Shown: positions 48,744 to 58,753, numbered from the stretch's first letter. The stretch is DNA of 64,000 nt from Candidatus Villigracilis adiacens (GCA_016703605.1 JADJBU010000022.1:682001-746000), one strand, 5' to 3'. A program made the numbers and translations. Notes: a model not told the origin generated them from the letters alone.

Positions 48744-51368
48744 TTATGGATTCTTTGGGGCGATTGCGACGCGGAAGCCGAGGTCGTCGTTGAAGGTCAA
48801 TGGGATGGACCAGTTGCAGAACGAGGAACGCGCGAACCATTGGTAACCGATCCACGAGCCGCCGCGTACGATGCGGTATTTCCTGTCCTCATCGTACCAT
48901 GAACCCGTCCACTCCCAGACATTTCCAGACATGTCCCAGGTATCGGTCGGGCTGGCGCCCTGGGGGTAGGTCAGAACCGCGGTCGTGCCTCCCAGACCCG
49001 AACCGGTCGGGTCGCTGTCCCAGGTATTAGCGGCAGATTTGTCGAACCCGTCGCCCCACGGATACTCCCTCCCGTCGACGCCGCGAGCCGCGCGTTCCCA
49101 TTCCTCGCTGGTCAGCAGGCGCACAACGTATCCCTCCGGCACGGCGACGATCTTTTTGGAAAGCCATTTGCAGTAGGCTTCGGCTTCGAACCAACTGATG
49201 CCCACCACCGGCACGATGGGATTGCTCAACTCGATGTTGTGCCAGTAATACGGCGTATTGCGCTTGCCAAGCGGACGATGCTCCAGCCAGTCACGCGCCA
49301 CCGCCTCCATCGTACGTTGATCGTATTTTCCAGAACGCCACTCCCACCCCTCTTCGCTCCAATACTCGCGGACCTGGTAACCGTCCTCTTTGACAAAGCG
49401 CGCGAATTGGATGTTGGTGACCGGATACCGCGCCACGAAATAAACATACGAAATGCTCTTCGCTTCCTTCTTGACCCCAGCCTGATACGCTCCATCGGAT
49501 ACTTCCACGAACCGATCCAGGTCTCCGGGTTTCCAGCCGAGGCGTCCCAGCAGAAGCCCGGCATGACGCCGCAGTTCAGGGCGGGTGGTCCCGTCTTGCA
49601 TGGTGGCTGTCAGCGCTTCGATGACGCGGTCCCTGCTTTGGGGCGGCACGCCATTGGGCCAGGTATCCAGCACGGCATCGCCTGCCAAAACCACCGCCTC
49701 CCCCGGCGGACCCGGTTTATGTTCGACAAACGAATCGACCACCTCCCCGGCGATCTTCGGCAGCTGCTGACGGATGCCGAGATATCCGATGGTCAGCAGG
49801 GTCACTTCGCGCCAGGCTTGTTCGCCCACATGCCGCGACAGGGTGTCTATGATCGGTTTTGAGTCGCCCTGCCCCATGAACGCCAGGGCGACGGCGGCGA
49901 GATATTCCTCGAAGGTCAGGTGAATAAAGCCATACTCGCCCGGTCCGCGTTCGAGCAGAAGGGCGGCGTGTTCGCGCACATCCTGAAGGAATTGCCGGGC
50001 GGCTTGATGGGGCGACGAGTCGCCCCGCTCGTGAAAGAGTTCCTCCAGTTTGCGGCGCATGTCTTCGCGGTTGACCAGCCCCACGCCCGGGCTGACTTCA
50101 TGCATCCACAACGCGAGCGGGGCAAGGATGCGCACGGTCTGGATCTCGTCAATGTCCCTGCCCGGGGCGCGTCCACTCAGGCTGCGGGCGCGGTTCCAGG
50201 TGGAAAGGAGGGTGGTGACATACTGGTCGTAAAGTTGAACGCGCCGCTCCGGGAGCGTGACGCCCTGCCGCTTCATCAATGCCAGGATGGTCAACAACAG
50301 CGGCGTCGAAGCCAGCTGCCGCACGCCGGGGTTTTGATGAATGGCGTCCAACAGTTCGCGGCGGTCGTTTTCGGCGTCTGCCTGGGCGGTGGCAGTGTGA
50401 CCCTGTGCCTGCTTTTCGAGAGCGCTCGTCCAGCGTGTGATGAAGTGTTCGATCTCATCGTCTTCGAAATCAACGATGGTGCATTCCGCCAGATCCTCAG
50501 CCGATGGGCGCACGGCGCGGTATCCCACCACGCGGCTGGTCAGCACGAATTTATTTCCCTGATGACGATGAAAGGTGTAAAAATCGACCACGCGTTCGAC
50601 GACCGTGTTGCGCAGGTTCAGGTCGCGGACTTCATCCAGCCCGTCCAGCAGGATCAGGGCGCGCCCGGCTTTGAGCGCTTCGCCGAGCATCGGTCCAACA
50701 GGCAGGTCTGAGCCGATGGCGGAAAAATATTCGGCGATGAAATCATCGAGGCGGATGTCTTTTGTTTGCAGGGCATTGGCAAAGGCCGCCAGCGGCAGCA
50801 GAATGGGCAGGTAATCGTCCAGCCCGATCTGGTTCCCTTCGCCGCGGGCAAGGCGCACAGCCAGGTATTTTACGAAGGTGGTTTTACCGGCTCCGGGGTC
50901 GCCCAGCACAATTACGCCTGAGTTGCCCTTCAATGCGTCCAGCAAGGGAACCGGGTCGCCGAAATGCAGGGGGTCTTCGTAGTCTGCCACGTCCCTGCCG
51001 GCGAGGCTGAGGTCGCGTTTCCAGGTCTCGCCCTCGGGCAGTTCCATGCGCGCTTTGAGGGGGACGTAGAGATCGAGCAGTTTCAGCTTCAATGGAATGC
51101 GGTCTGAAACCCCCATGCCTTTTAGGCTCAAATAATAATGACGGTCTGTGAGGTAGGTGAGATAAGCCGCCGTCGCCTGCTTGATGGTCTCGGTTGGCAG
51201 GGCAGGCTGGAGGTCCCGCCAGAAGCGGTCTGCCAGGACGATCGTCTGCCCGTGAATGATGGCGCTGTCGGTCACCGAACCGCCAATGGCGACACTGCTG
51301 TCTCCCGATTGGATATCCAGTTCGGCGGCTGTTTGTTGTTTTTTTGTGGGGTTCTTTTTGCCTGCCAT
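48744..51368 (-). CDS. NACHT-type STAND NTPase with C-terminal FGE-fold domain
   Basis: Protein of 874 residues. An N-terminal Gly/Ser beta tag (about 18-42) shared with the next gene; a NACHT module (about 150-340) with Walker A GDPGAGKTT (156-164) and Walker B ALILLDGLDEV (237-247); winged-helix and helical regions (about 340-640) including VQLYDQYVTTLLSTW and FIHLTFEEYLAAVAL; then an FGE/SUMF1-fold domain (about 645-874) with WERAARGVDGREYPWGD and GNVWEWTGSWYDE. Bacterial NACHT proteins can act in phage defence; the FGE-fold end could be the sensor. FGE cysteines are missing. Confidence 0.9.
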   Translation of the reverse strand: MAGKKNPTKKQQTAAELDIQSGDSSVAIGGSVTDSAIIHGQTIVLADRFWRDLQPALPTETIKQATAAYLTYLTDRHYYLSLKGMGVSDRIPLKLKLLDLYVPLKARMELPEGETWKRDLSLAGRDVADYEDPLHFGDPVPLLDALKGNSGVIVLGDPGAGKTTFVKYLAVRLARGEGNQIGLDDYLPILLPLAAFANALQTKDIRLDDFIAEYFSAIGSDLPVGPMLGEALKAGRALILLDGLDEVRDLNLRNTVVERVVDFYTFHRHQGNKFVLTSRVVGYRAVRPSAEDLAECTIVDFEDDEIEHFITRWTSALEKQAQGHTATAQADAENDRRELLDAIHQNPGVRQLASTPLLLTILALMKRQGVTLPERRVQLYDQYVTTLLSTWNRARSLSGRAPGRDIDEIQTVRILAPLALWMHEVSPGVGLVNREDMRRKLEELFHERGDSSPHQAARQFLQDVREHAALLLERGPGEYGFIHLTFEEYLAAVALAFMGQGDSKPIIDTLSRHVGEQAWREVTLLTIGYLGIRQQLPKIAGEVVDSFVEHKPGPPGEAVVLAGDAVLDTWPNGVPPQSRDRVIEALTATMQDGTTRPELRRHAGLLLGRLGWKPGDLDRFVEVSDGAYQAGVKKEAKSISYVYFVARYPVTNIQFARFVKEDGYQVREYWSEEGWEWRSGKYDQRTMEAVARDWLEHRPLGKRNTPYYWHNIELSNPIVPVVGISWFEAEAYCKWLSKKIVAVPEGYVVRLLTSEEWERAARGVDGREYPWGDGFDKSAANTWDSDPTGSGLGGTTAVLTYPQGASPTDTWDMSGNVWEWTGSWYDEDRKYRIVRGGSWIGYQWFARSSFCNWSIPLTFNDDLGFRVAIAPKNP

Positions 51369-51578
51369 ACCCGTTGCTCCGATGTTGACTCAGTATACAT
51401 GAGAGTGGACAGGGGCGGGTTAACCATCTTGCAAGGTGATTCGGGGATTCATCACCATAAAATGACTACACGAAACTCATTTGGGGATCATCTTACGCAT
51501 CAGGGGCGAGAAAACCTTCTCGCCCTGGGAAGCCCTCCCTTTGTGGCAGGCAGATTGATAAACCTTGACTGTTCTCCC

Positions 51579-52742
51579 CTACTGCTCTTCCGAAGGCTCA
51601 CCAAAGACGATGACGATGATATGCTGGTTTAGAAATTTCGGTTTGGATTCTTCATCGGGGGTGACCACCTGCCCCAGGGTGTATCCCCCGGCTACCGGTA
51701 CCGACTCGCCCAGAATTTCCTGCACGGCGGCGATCTCGGCTCCAGGCTGGGCTTTAAGCAGCATCTGCCAGGCGACATCCACAAGCACGAGGGCGAGCCG
51801 CGGTTTTGCATTCCCAAGTTGAAGGAGGGCATGTTGCGCCGCCGACTTTGCCGCCCGCTCACACGAGGCGCGGCTCCCGACCAGCAGGAAGGCATCCACT
51901 CCATCGCGGATCATGGCATTCATGCGGAAACTGCCGTCGGCTTCCACCCGGATCGGCGCGCGGACGACCAGCCCATCCTGCTGTTCCATTCCAAGCGGGT
52001 ATAAACGGGCAAGATAACTAAGCGGCGGAAATGCCCAATCACGAGCGGGATAGCCAAACAGGTTTGCGTACGCCTCTGAAGCGGGGCGCCCATCGAGGGT
52101 GCGAATCCAAAAGCCGCGCGAACGCGTGACCCGGAACTGATTCCCGACCGGGTCCCAGCCATGATCCGCGCCGACGCCGATGTGAATTCCACCGCGCAGG
52201 AAAGCCGCTGTCAACCCGCCCGAGCCGGTCTGGCTTCCAACGATCTGATATGTGCTCCCCGTATGCAAATCTCCGCTCGAAAGCCCGCCGTTGACGCTCA
52301 ACGCCGGGGGCAGGGCGTTACAGAATTGCTCGGCATCGCCATTGAAGCCGTCTGCAAAAAAGAGGATGGATTGCCGCTCGACCCGCGCCGAGGCATGATT
52401 CTCGATCCTGGCAGCGGTCTCCCGCCCAGACTGGGCATATCCCGGCAGCCAGAGCGTTTCGGCTTGAAAATCGCCGCTCAAGAGCGCAACCACAACCGAG
52501 TGCGGACGATGCCCCTCACGCGTCAAACCGGCGGGCGAACTGAAGCCGAGCAGCGGCGTGTCGCCCAGCAGGCTGGAGACTCCGTTAAGGACTTCCGCCG
52601 CCCGGTATTGATGGGAGGCGATCACCAATGCCAAACCGGGAGCATTCGCCCCAAGACGGTTCAATGCCTGATGCGTAGCCTGCAAGCCCGCTTCGCGCCC
52701 ATCCAATGCCTGGGCGCTTCCAACCGATGCGATAAGGGTCAT
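51579..52742 (-). CDS. FIST-domain sensor protein
   Basis: Protein of 387 residues with FIST-N (about 20-215; LLGFSSPAGLTREGHRPHSVVVALLSG) and FIST-C (about 225-370; SEAYANLFGYPARDW) features. FIST domains are predicted cytosolic small-ligand sensors often tied to signal transduction. It begins 8 bp after the histidine kinase stop codon on the same strand and so is downstream in the operon; it probably supplies or modulates input to that kinase. Confidence 0.85.
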   Translation of the reverse strand: MTLIASVGSAQALDGREAGLQATHQALNRLGANAPGLALVIASHQYRAAEVLNGVSSLLGDTPLLGFSSPAGLTREGHRPHSVVVALLSGDFQAETLWLPGYAQSGRETAARIENHASARVERQSILFFADGFNGDAEQFCNALPPALSVNGGLSSGDLHTGSTYQIVGSQTGSGGLTAAFLRGGIHIGVGADHGWDPVGNQFRVTRSRGFWIRTLDGRPASEAYANLFGYPARDWAFPPLSYLARLYPLGMEQQDGLVVRAPIRVEADGSFRMNAMIRDGVDAFLLVGSRASCERAAKSAAQHALLQLGNAKPRLALVLVDVAWQMLLKAQPGAEIAAVQEILGESVPVAGGYTLGQVVTPDEESKPKFLNQHIIVIVFGEPSEEQ

Positions 52743-52750
52743 TTCGATTC

Positions 52751-55700
52751 CTATTCCTCAGCCACAGGGACGGTGAAGTGGAAGGCGGTTCCCATCCGGT
52801 ATTCGCTTTCGAACCAGATCCTGCCGCCCTGCATTTCGACCAGACTTTTGGTGATGTTCAAGCCCAAGCCCGTCCCTGGCGATTCGCGCGCCTTGGGGTC
52901 GTCGGAACGGAAGAATTTCTGGAAAATTTTCTGCTGGTCTTCGGGCGCCATGCCAATGCCGCTGTCTTTCACCCAAATATGAAGCACCCGCGGAGCGCCG
53001 TCTGCATCCCATTGGTTCTGGCTTTCCTCGACCCCCACATGGATCAAGCCGCCCTCGGGCGTGTACTTGTAGGCATTGCTGACGAGGTTGGTCAGCACCT
53101 GCGCCACACGCACCCGGTCTGCCCACATGGCAGGCAGATTGGACGGCACATTGAGATTCAGAGACTGCTTCTTTTCCTCCAATTGCCGCGTGAAGGTTCG
53201 GATGACCTCCTCCACCAGGTCGACAATCTTCGTGGCTTTGAATTCGAGGCGCAGTTTGCCCGCTTCGATCTTGGAATTATCGTTAAGATCCGAGACCAGG
53301 GTGGACATGCGCTCGACGTTGGATTTGATGGTTGTGAGGAAATTCCCCTGCATATCGGTGATCTGCCCAACCGCGCCGCTTGCCAGCAGGTCGGTGTAAC
53401 CCTTGATGGAGGTCATCGGGTTTTTTAGTTCGTGCGCCACAAGCGAAACGAACTCGCTTTTGGCTTCGTTGGCGCGCTGGACCTGGCTGTACAACTGCGC
53501 GTTCGAGATGGCGATGGCGGCATGGTCGGTGAGGCGGGTCAGAAAGTCGAGGTCTGCCTGCGCGTCGCCGGAACTTTCGAGGTAGAGCAAGCCGATGACG
53601 GTCGTCTCGCGCCGGATGGGAATCACCATTTGATTCTGCGACGCCATGAGCAGTTTATTCCTGGAGGCTTCGACCGCCACCTCCGCCCTTTGGGGCAGAC
53701 CCGTTTCAATCGCGGCGGTCATGGAGGGCAGTTCGATCTTCATCAACAGGCGTTCCCCAAGCGCCGCCATTTGCTCATCCAAACCCTGGTGCGCCATGAC
53801 GCGCAAATTTGTTTCTTCGAGGATGCCGATCAACCCCGCGCCCGCAGCGGACTGCCTAAGCGCCCAGTCGAGGGTGATGCGCATGGCGCGGTCCATTTCG
53901 AGGCTGGCATTCAACTCGCGGTCGATCCGCTGCATGACGGAAAGTTCCTCCACACGGCTGGCGAGTTCCTGGTCGGTGAGCGTGTAAAGACGCGCGTTTT
54001 CGATGGCGACCGCCGCCTGCCCCGCGAAGGCGGTCAACAGGGCGGAGTCATCCCGAACGAATGGCAGCCCGTCGCGCCGGTTAATGACCTCGACGACACC
54101 GATAACGCGGTCCTTGGCTTGGAGCGGCACGGCAAGCAGGGAGCGGCTCACAAACCCCGTCTGCTGGTCGACACCCTTGAAGCGCGACGATGAATTCTGG
54201 TCTTCGTTCTCGATGATCGGCTTGCGGGACTGAACGGCGCGTCCGACGATCCCCGTCCCCGGCGCGAGCCGTTTGCCGATCAGGTTGTCTGCCACGGGAC
54301 CCACAGTAACGCGGAAGACCAGTTCATCGGTCTGGTCGTCCACCATGAAGAGGCTGCCCGCTTCGCAGTTCAAAATCCCCACGGCGTTCTCGAGGATGTT
54401 CTGAAGCAGGGGGTTCAGTTCGAGGGTCGAGGTCAACTGGCGGGTGATGTCGTTCAGGGTCGTCAACTGGCGCGCACGTTCCTGGGTTTCCTTCAACAAA
54501 CGCGCCTTGACGATCGCGCCGGCGGTCTGGTCGGCGATGGCTTGCAACAATTCCAATTGCGCGCGGGTGTAGATGGTGGAACCGTCGCGGCTCCCCACGC
54601 TCAGGACGCCGATGGTCTCCGCTCCGGCGTTGAGCGGAACACCCAGCCAGGCGAAGACATTTTCGATGGTCGGGGTCAGGTTTCGCGCCTGGCATTCGCG
54701 GATGTAATCCTGGGTCAGGATCGGGCGGCTCTTGCGAATCACCTCGGGGGAAAGCCCGACGTTCGCCGCAAAGGGCTGGTTTTCGCGCTCCTGAATGCGT
54801 TCATTGTTTTCAAGGCAGAAACCATAATAGTAGTAATCACTGGTCCGGTTATAAAGCGTAATGTGGAAATGCGAGGTTGGGACGATCTGCGCCGTCTGGG
54901 CGTAGATCAATTCCAGCACATCGTCGAAGGTCAGGGTCACGTTCACGCCCTGCGAGACGCGCGTCAGGGCGTTCATCTCCTGAATGCGCCGTTCGAGGTG
55001 CGCCACCGTCTGCACGCGTTCGATGGCAACCGATGCCTGGTCGCAGATGTTTTCAAGAAAGCGCAGGTCCTGCGGGGTATAGGGCTGCCCGGTCAATCTC
55101 GGTCCCAGCGCCAGCCAGCCGTTGGGACGGTCCTTGCCGGGAAAGACAATAAAGAGCCGCGCGCCAAGCAGCGCAATTCGAGACTGTTCAGACTTGAGCG
55201 AGTTGGGGAGATCGGTCAGGCTGTCGAGATAGAGCGGAAGGTTTTCCTGTTTGAAATAGGAAACCAGCGGACTGGCAGAGGTAAAGCGGATATCCGTCGT
55301 GGCGCGGCGCCCCTCCCCCGGCGACGCGATATAAAAATCGTTGAGCGCATCATAGGTGAAGATATGCGCCTGATCCGGGGCAAGGGTCGAGGCGATCTGG
55401 TCCCGCAACAGCGAACTGATCGAGTTAATATCAAGCGCCGTGGTCAGTTTATGCGAAAAATCCTCCAACTGCTCAGCCGCCACGCGGGACCCGCGGAAGA
55501 AGATCGTATCCGTCAGGTTTTGCAGCTTGGTGCGGAGCGGTTCCAACGCAAGCGCGAGCGCAAGGAGGACAATGCCGACAAGATAATTTTTCGGCAGGGC
55601 GTTCCCAAACAACAACCCAGCCCCCGCCGTCACCACGGCATACCCGAGGGTCACAACCATCGAAAGCAGGGCATACATGACCCCGCGCCGCGCCAGGTCG

Positions 55701-56182
55701 TCGGTGCGCAGGATGCGGAAGCGCATGATGTTGTATCCCATGACCGCCGGAAAGACGATCACAGGCAGGAGAAATAACGCCGGGGAAAAAGGAATCGAAA
55801 GAACCGCGCCGAAGGCAAAAAAGACCACCAGCGGGCCGAAGCCGAAGAGCGCGCCGAACAGGGTAAGCCGCGCCTGCGATTTCACCACCGGAGATTGGGA
55901 GTACAACGCGTAATAAAAATTGAAACCCAACAGGGCAAGAAGGCAAGCGGCGTTGAAGGAATAAATGTTTCGCCACCAGTTAATATAGGCGGTGGGCTGC
56001 TCCAGGTTGAAAAGGGAGGGCGCAGCCGCAGCCGCCAGCAAAAGGCTGAAACCAAAACCCGCCCACCTCAAATAAGGACGATTGATAAGCAGGCGCGGCG
56101 TTGCAGGAAAGGATAAGGCAAGCGCAAGCGCGGAGCCGCCGCCAATGGCAAGGGGCGAAGGTCCACAGAAGCGTAAACTCAT
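52751..56182 (-). CDS. Multi-GAF sensor histidine kinase, C-terminal part of a frameshifted gene
   Basis: Readable as 1143 residues; the true gene starts at 56735 in another frame. Several transmembrane helices (about 25-200) come first, followed by at least three GAF domains (for example SHFHITLYNRTSDYYY; LLFRVTVGPVADNLIGKRL), a HisKA with phospho-accepting His in SLVAHELKNPMTS (about 914) and HATPase_c motifs (VKDSGIGMAPEDQ, GTGLGLNITKSL). It should autophosphorylate in response to small ligands or membrane signals. Its response regulator is not in the window. Confidence 0.9.
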   Translation of the reverse strand: MSLRFCGPSPLAIGGGSALALALSFPATPRLLINRPYLRWAGFGFSLLLAAAAAPSLFNLEQPTAYINWWRNIYSFNAACLLALLGFNFYYALYSQSPVVKSQARLTLFGALFGFGPLVVFFAFGAVLSIPFSPALFLLPVIVFPAVMGYNIMRFRILRTDDLARRGVMYALLSMVVTLGYAVVTAGAGLLFGNALPKNYLVGIVLLALALALEPLRTKLQNLTDTIFFRGSRVAAEQLEDFSHKLTTALDINSISSLLRDQIASTLAPDQAHIFTYDALNDFYIASPGEGRRATTDIRFTSASPLVSYFKQENLPLYLDSLTDLPNSLKSEQSRIALLGARLFIVFPGKDRPNGWLALGPRLTGQPYTPQDLRFLENICDQASVAIERVQTVAHLERRIQEMNALTRVSQGVNVTLTFDDVLELIYAQTAQIVPTSHFHITLYNRTSDYYYYGFCLENNERIQERENQPFAANVGLSPEVIRKSRPILTQDYIRECQARNLTPTIENVFAWLGVPLNAGAETIGVLSVGSRDGSTIYTRAQLELLQAIADQTAGAIVKARLLKETQERARQLTTLNDITRQLTSTLELNPLLQNILENAVGILNCEAGSLFMVDDQTDELVFRVTVGPVADNLIGKRLAPGTGIVGRAVQSRKPIIENEDQNSSSRFKGVDQQTGFVSRSLLAVPLQAKDRVIGVVEVINRRDGLPFVRDDSALLTAFAGQAAVAIENARLYTLTDQELASRVEELSVMQRIDRELNASLEMDRAMRITLDWALRQSAAGAGLIGILEETNLRVMAHQGLDEQMAALGERLLMKIELPSMTAAIETGLPQRAEVAVEASRNKLLMASQNQMVIPIRRETTVIGLLYLESSGDAQADLDFLTRLTDHAAIAISNAQLYSQVQRANEAKSEFVSLVAHELKNPMTSIKGYTDLLASGAVGQITDMQGNFLTTIKSNVERMSTLVSDLNDNSKIEAGKLRLEFKATKIVDLVEEVIRTFTRQLEEKKQSLNLNVPSNLPAMWADRVRVAQVLTNLVSNAYKYTPEGGLIHVGVEESQNQWDADGAPRVLHIWVKDSGIGMAPEDQQKIFQKFFRSDDPKARESPGTGLGLNITKSLVEMQGGRIWFESEYRMGTAFHFTVPVAEE

Positions 56183-56735
56183 GACTGGTCCAGATATTGA
56201 AGATCGCGCCCGTCCCTATCGAAAAAGAAGACGCAAACATGATGAACGCCCTGCCCGCGGGTTCATTACGACGCAGTCCGAACGTCCACAGGCTCAGCCC
56301 GAGGAAGATCAGGGCAATGATGAACGGCAGGGACAGAAAAACGTTCACGCCGTCTTCGGGAAAATTCTGCAACTCCACGACCAGGTCGCGCGTTTCGCCG
56401 CCGGCAAACTTTACGGTCAACGTCACATTCTCGCCGGGCGCAAACTTCCCGACAATCGCATCGCGCACATCGCGGCTGGTCTGCACGGTCGTCCCGTTGA
56501 CCGCCAGGAGTTGATCGCCGCTATTAACAATATCGTTGATCACCCAGGCTTCGCCGCCGCCGGTATCGGTAAAAACAAGCGTATTCTCATAAAAGGAACC
56601 GATGAAAGGCTCGCGGATCCAACGCAGCGCGAAGACCAGCGACCCTATCAACGCCACCGCCGCGATTGCCTGATACAGGAATACGACCCCGGTCAGGAGC
56701 CGCCCAATCGATTTTTCGGAAACAGGGAGTCTCAT
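55980..56735 (-). pseudogene. N-terminal part of the sensor kinase (PDZ domain), before a frameshift
   Basis: Coding is meaningful only from 56735 to about 56155: a first transmembrane helix (about 12-37), a PDZ-like domain (about 68-125; SGDQLLAVNGTTVQTSRDVRDA) and further helices. At the GGGG run 56152-56155 the frame changes; removing one base joins it to the downstream kinase (…LLWTFA then LAIGGGSALAL). The reading frame past that point is nonsense. The protein is then about 1320 residues with periplasmic PDZ input. Confidence 0.85.
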
Positions 56736-56916
56736 CGGATTTTTGCCTTGGGTGTGGACACGAGCAAAATTTTACACTACAAAATCCCGGCGGATGTATG
56801 CTACTTTCATAACAAAGGCGAAAGGTGTCCCCGCTTCATCCTGGAACCTGGGCTGGATGCGCCGTCCCCGGGCAGGGCGCACCGCCCCGGGCTGGTTCAC
56901 GGAAACCGACAGCGGG

Positions 56917-58722
56917 TCATGGCTTGTGTTCCTTCAACAGCGCATCATAGACCCGGTCGGGAATGTCCGTCACCTTATAGACCTGAATATATTCCAGCCC
57001 GTCAATGTAGATCGTCTTCTCCGGCTCGACACCCCCCTCAAAAGCGGAGAGCAAATCCTCCGTCTCGGGGTGGTTGGCGCGGGTGATCGGATAAAGCACA
57101 AGATAGTCCGACCTGCGGATATCGTCCACGATCTCGGCGAAATTATCATTCAACACATTGGCGCGCTTCAGCACAATGGTCTCGCCGGGGAAATACCAGG
57201 AGAACGTCCCCATGCCGTTGTAGACATAGGCTTTGATATTTTCCGCATCCGGCTTTTGCGAGAGATAGTTCGCCGCCTCCGCCAGACCTTCGCCGTAGCC
57301 CAAAGTCGCCGCCTCCCGCGTCAACGGGTTGCGATAGGTGAAATAATACGGCGCATACGGCAGCCCGAAACCGATCTGAATCAATATCAACGCTGCCGCC
57401 GCGGGAACCAGTGTGAGTTTGCTCCAGCGGGACCGCGCCCAGGCAATGGCACTCCCCCACCCGATGCCCGCAATGACATCGAAGGCAACAAAGGCGTTCA
57501 TGATGTAATGCGCGTGATTGCGTCCCTGCGCGATGCCGAACATCAGGATGAAGAGAACGCCGAGTAAAGCAAGATACCCAACCATCGAGCGGACCTGTTC
57601 CGCGAGGCGTTCTTTCCCCTTGGTAAACATAAACACACTAGCGAAAATCAAACCGAGCCAGGTGACGAAGGTCGTGCCGGAGACATAATAGCGCAGGTAG
57701 AGCAGGATTCCGTCCCAGCGGTTGACCAGGCTGAATGAAGCGGGATCCAGTTCCTCGGTCACATCGAGGCGGGCGCCCTGGAAGGCATAACTAAAGGCGT
57801 TGCCGTACACTTCGCGCAGCATCCGCGCCGGGTCTGCCCACATCCCGGGCCAGAGGATAAAGTAAACGAGAGCCGCCGCCCCGAACCAAATCCCAAAGGT
57901 TTTTAGGGCGGCGCTGAATTTTGTTTTGAGCGGTTTTTCCTTTTCAAATAAATTAACGAGCAGCATCAGCCCAACCACGCCAAGCAAGGCTATCGAAGTG
58001 GACTTGTTCAACTGCGCCAAACCAAACGCCGCGCCTGAGAGCAATAAATAAATGAGGCGGTTTCGAGTTGCTTCCCTTATGTCACCCTGAGTGGCGCCGC
58101 GCGCCACGAAGGGTCTCCTAGACTGTGGTAGAGATTCTTCGTGGCGCTGAAGGCGCCACTCAGAATGACAATGCGTAAGATGAAAGCCCAGAAAGGAAAC
58201 CAACACGAACATCGCCCCCATCGTCTCCATGTTGAGCAGGCGCGAGTGACCGAGAAAGAACGGCGAGATGGCTGCAAGCGTGATCGAGAGAAAGGCAAGA
58301 TTCTCGCCGACGATGAGACTCAAGAGAATGAACGCGATGATTGCAAATAACGCCAGCACGCCCGCCTGGATATAACGCGCATAGCGGACAAGTTCGATGG
58401 TCTCCTTCCCGTTCTCGCGCAGGAATTCTTCATAGAACGGTTTGCGCTGGTCGAAAAATCCCTGACCGAAGCCGCGATATTCGGGGAAGTACGCCAGCAT
58501 CGCCGTCGAAATGACCCACATATTCGTCACGCCGGGGTGATATTCGAAGTAGGTGTTTTCAAAATCCCTATGCGTGACGGCGTAATAGAAATTGGAACTG
58601 GAGATCACCCACCACGGCTCGTCTATGTTGACGGCGGCTTCGATGCGCGTGAGGCGCGAAGGAAGGGTCAACGCCAGCAGGAGCAGGATGTAGATTATTT
58701 TTGCGCGATGATGGCTTAACAT
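56917..58722 (-). CDS. GT39-like (ArnT/PMT) integral membrane glycosyltransferase with inserted repeat
   Basis: Protein of 601 residues beginning MLSHHRAK. Ten or more transmembrane helices; the first extracytoplasmic loop has the acidic NIDEPWWVI motif of GT-C enzymes, and WWVISSSNFYYAV and WPGMWADPARMLREVYG are shared with the neighbour. Residues about 185-215 (CHSEWRLQRHEESLPQSRR...) are encoded by a dispersed 91-bp repeat and have no counterpart in the paralog. Such enzymes move a sugar from a polyprenyl phosphate donor to lipid or protein. The acceptor is not predictable. Confidence 0.88.
   Translation of the reverse strand: MLSHHRAKIIYILLLLALTLPSRLTRIEAAVNIDEPWWVISSSNFYYAVTHRDFENTYFEYHPGVTNMWVISTAMLAYFPEYRGFGQGFFDQRKPFYEEFLRENGKETIELVRYARYIQAGVLALFAIIAFILLSLIVGENLAFLSITLAAISPFFLGHSRLLNMETMGAMFVLVSFLGFHLTHCHSEWRLQRHEESLPQSRRPFVARGATQGDIREATRNRLIYLLLSGAAFGLAQLNKSTSIALLGVVGLMLLVNLFEKEKPLKTKFSAALKTFGIWFGAAALVYFILWPGMWADPARMLREVYGNAFSYAFQGARLDVTEELDPASFSLVNRWDGILLYLRYYVSGTTFVTWLGLIFASVFMFTKGKERLAEQVRSMVGYLALLGVLFILMFGIAQGRNHAHYIMNAFVAFDVIAGIGWGSAIAWARSRWSKLTLVPAAAALILIQIGFGLPYAPYYFTYRNPLTREAATLGYGEGLAEAANYLSQKPDAENIKAYVYNGMGTFSWYFPGETIVLKRANVLNDNFAEIVDDIRRSDYLVLYPITRANHPETEDLLSAFEGGVEPEKTIYIDGLEYIQVYKVTDIPDRVYDALLKEHKP
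58080..58170. repeat. Dispersed palindromic repeat inside the GT39 gene
   Basis: 91 bp with inverted ends TGTCACCCTGAG and CTCAGAATGACA, related to the element at 6632-6718. It lies within the coding frame and stays open on the minus strand. Confidence 0.85.
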
Positions 58723-58753
58723 GTTATCAGCAGAGATTCTCCACCACAAAGGG

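Noticed and set aside
48744..49430. Diversity-generating retroelement variable region in the FGE-fold domain
   Set aside because: No reverse transcriptase, template repeat or accessory gene found; only the fold is similar.
51504..51525. Terminator hairpin GGGCGAGAA/TTCTCGCCC upstream of the FIST gene region
   Set aside because: Good stem but no T-run on either strand, so not called as a terminator.
54542..55777. 411-codon ORF on the plus strand
   Set aside because: Antisense shadow of the GAF region of the histidine kinase; composition is Arg/Gln-rich without domains.
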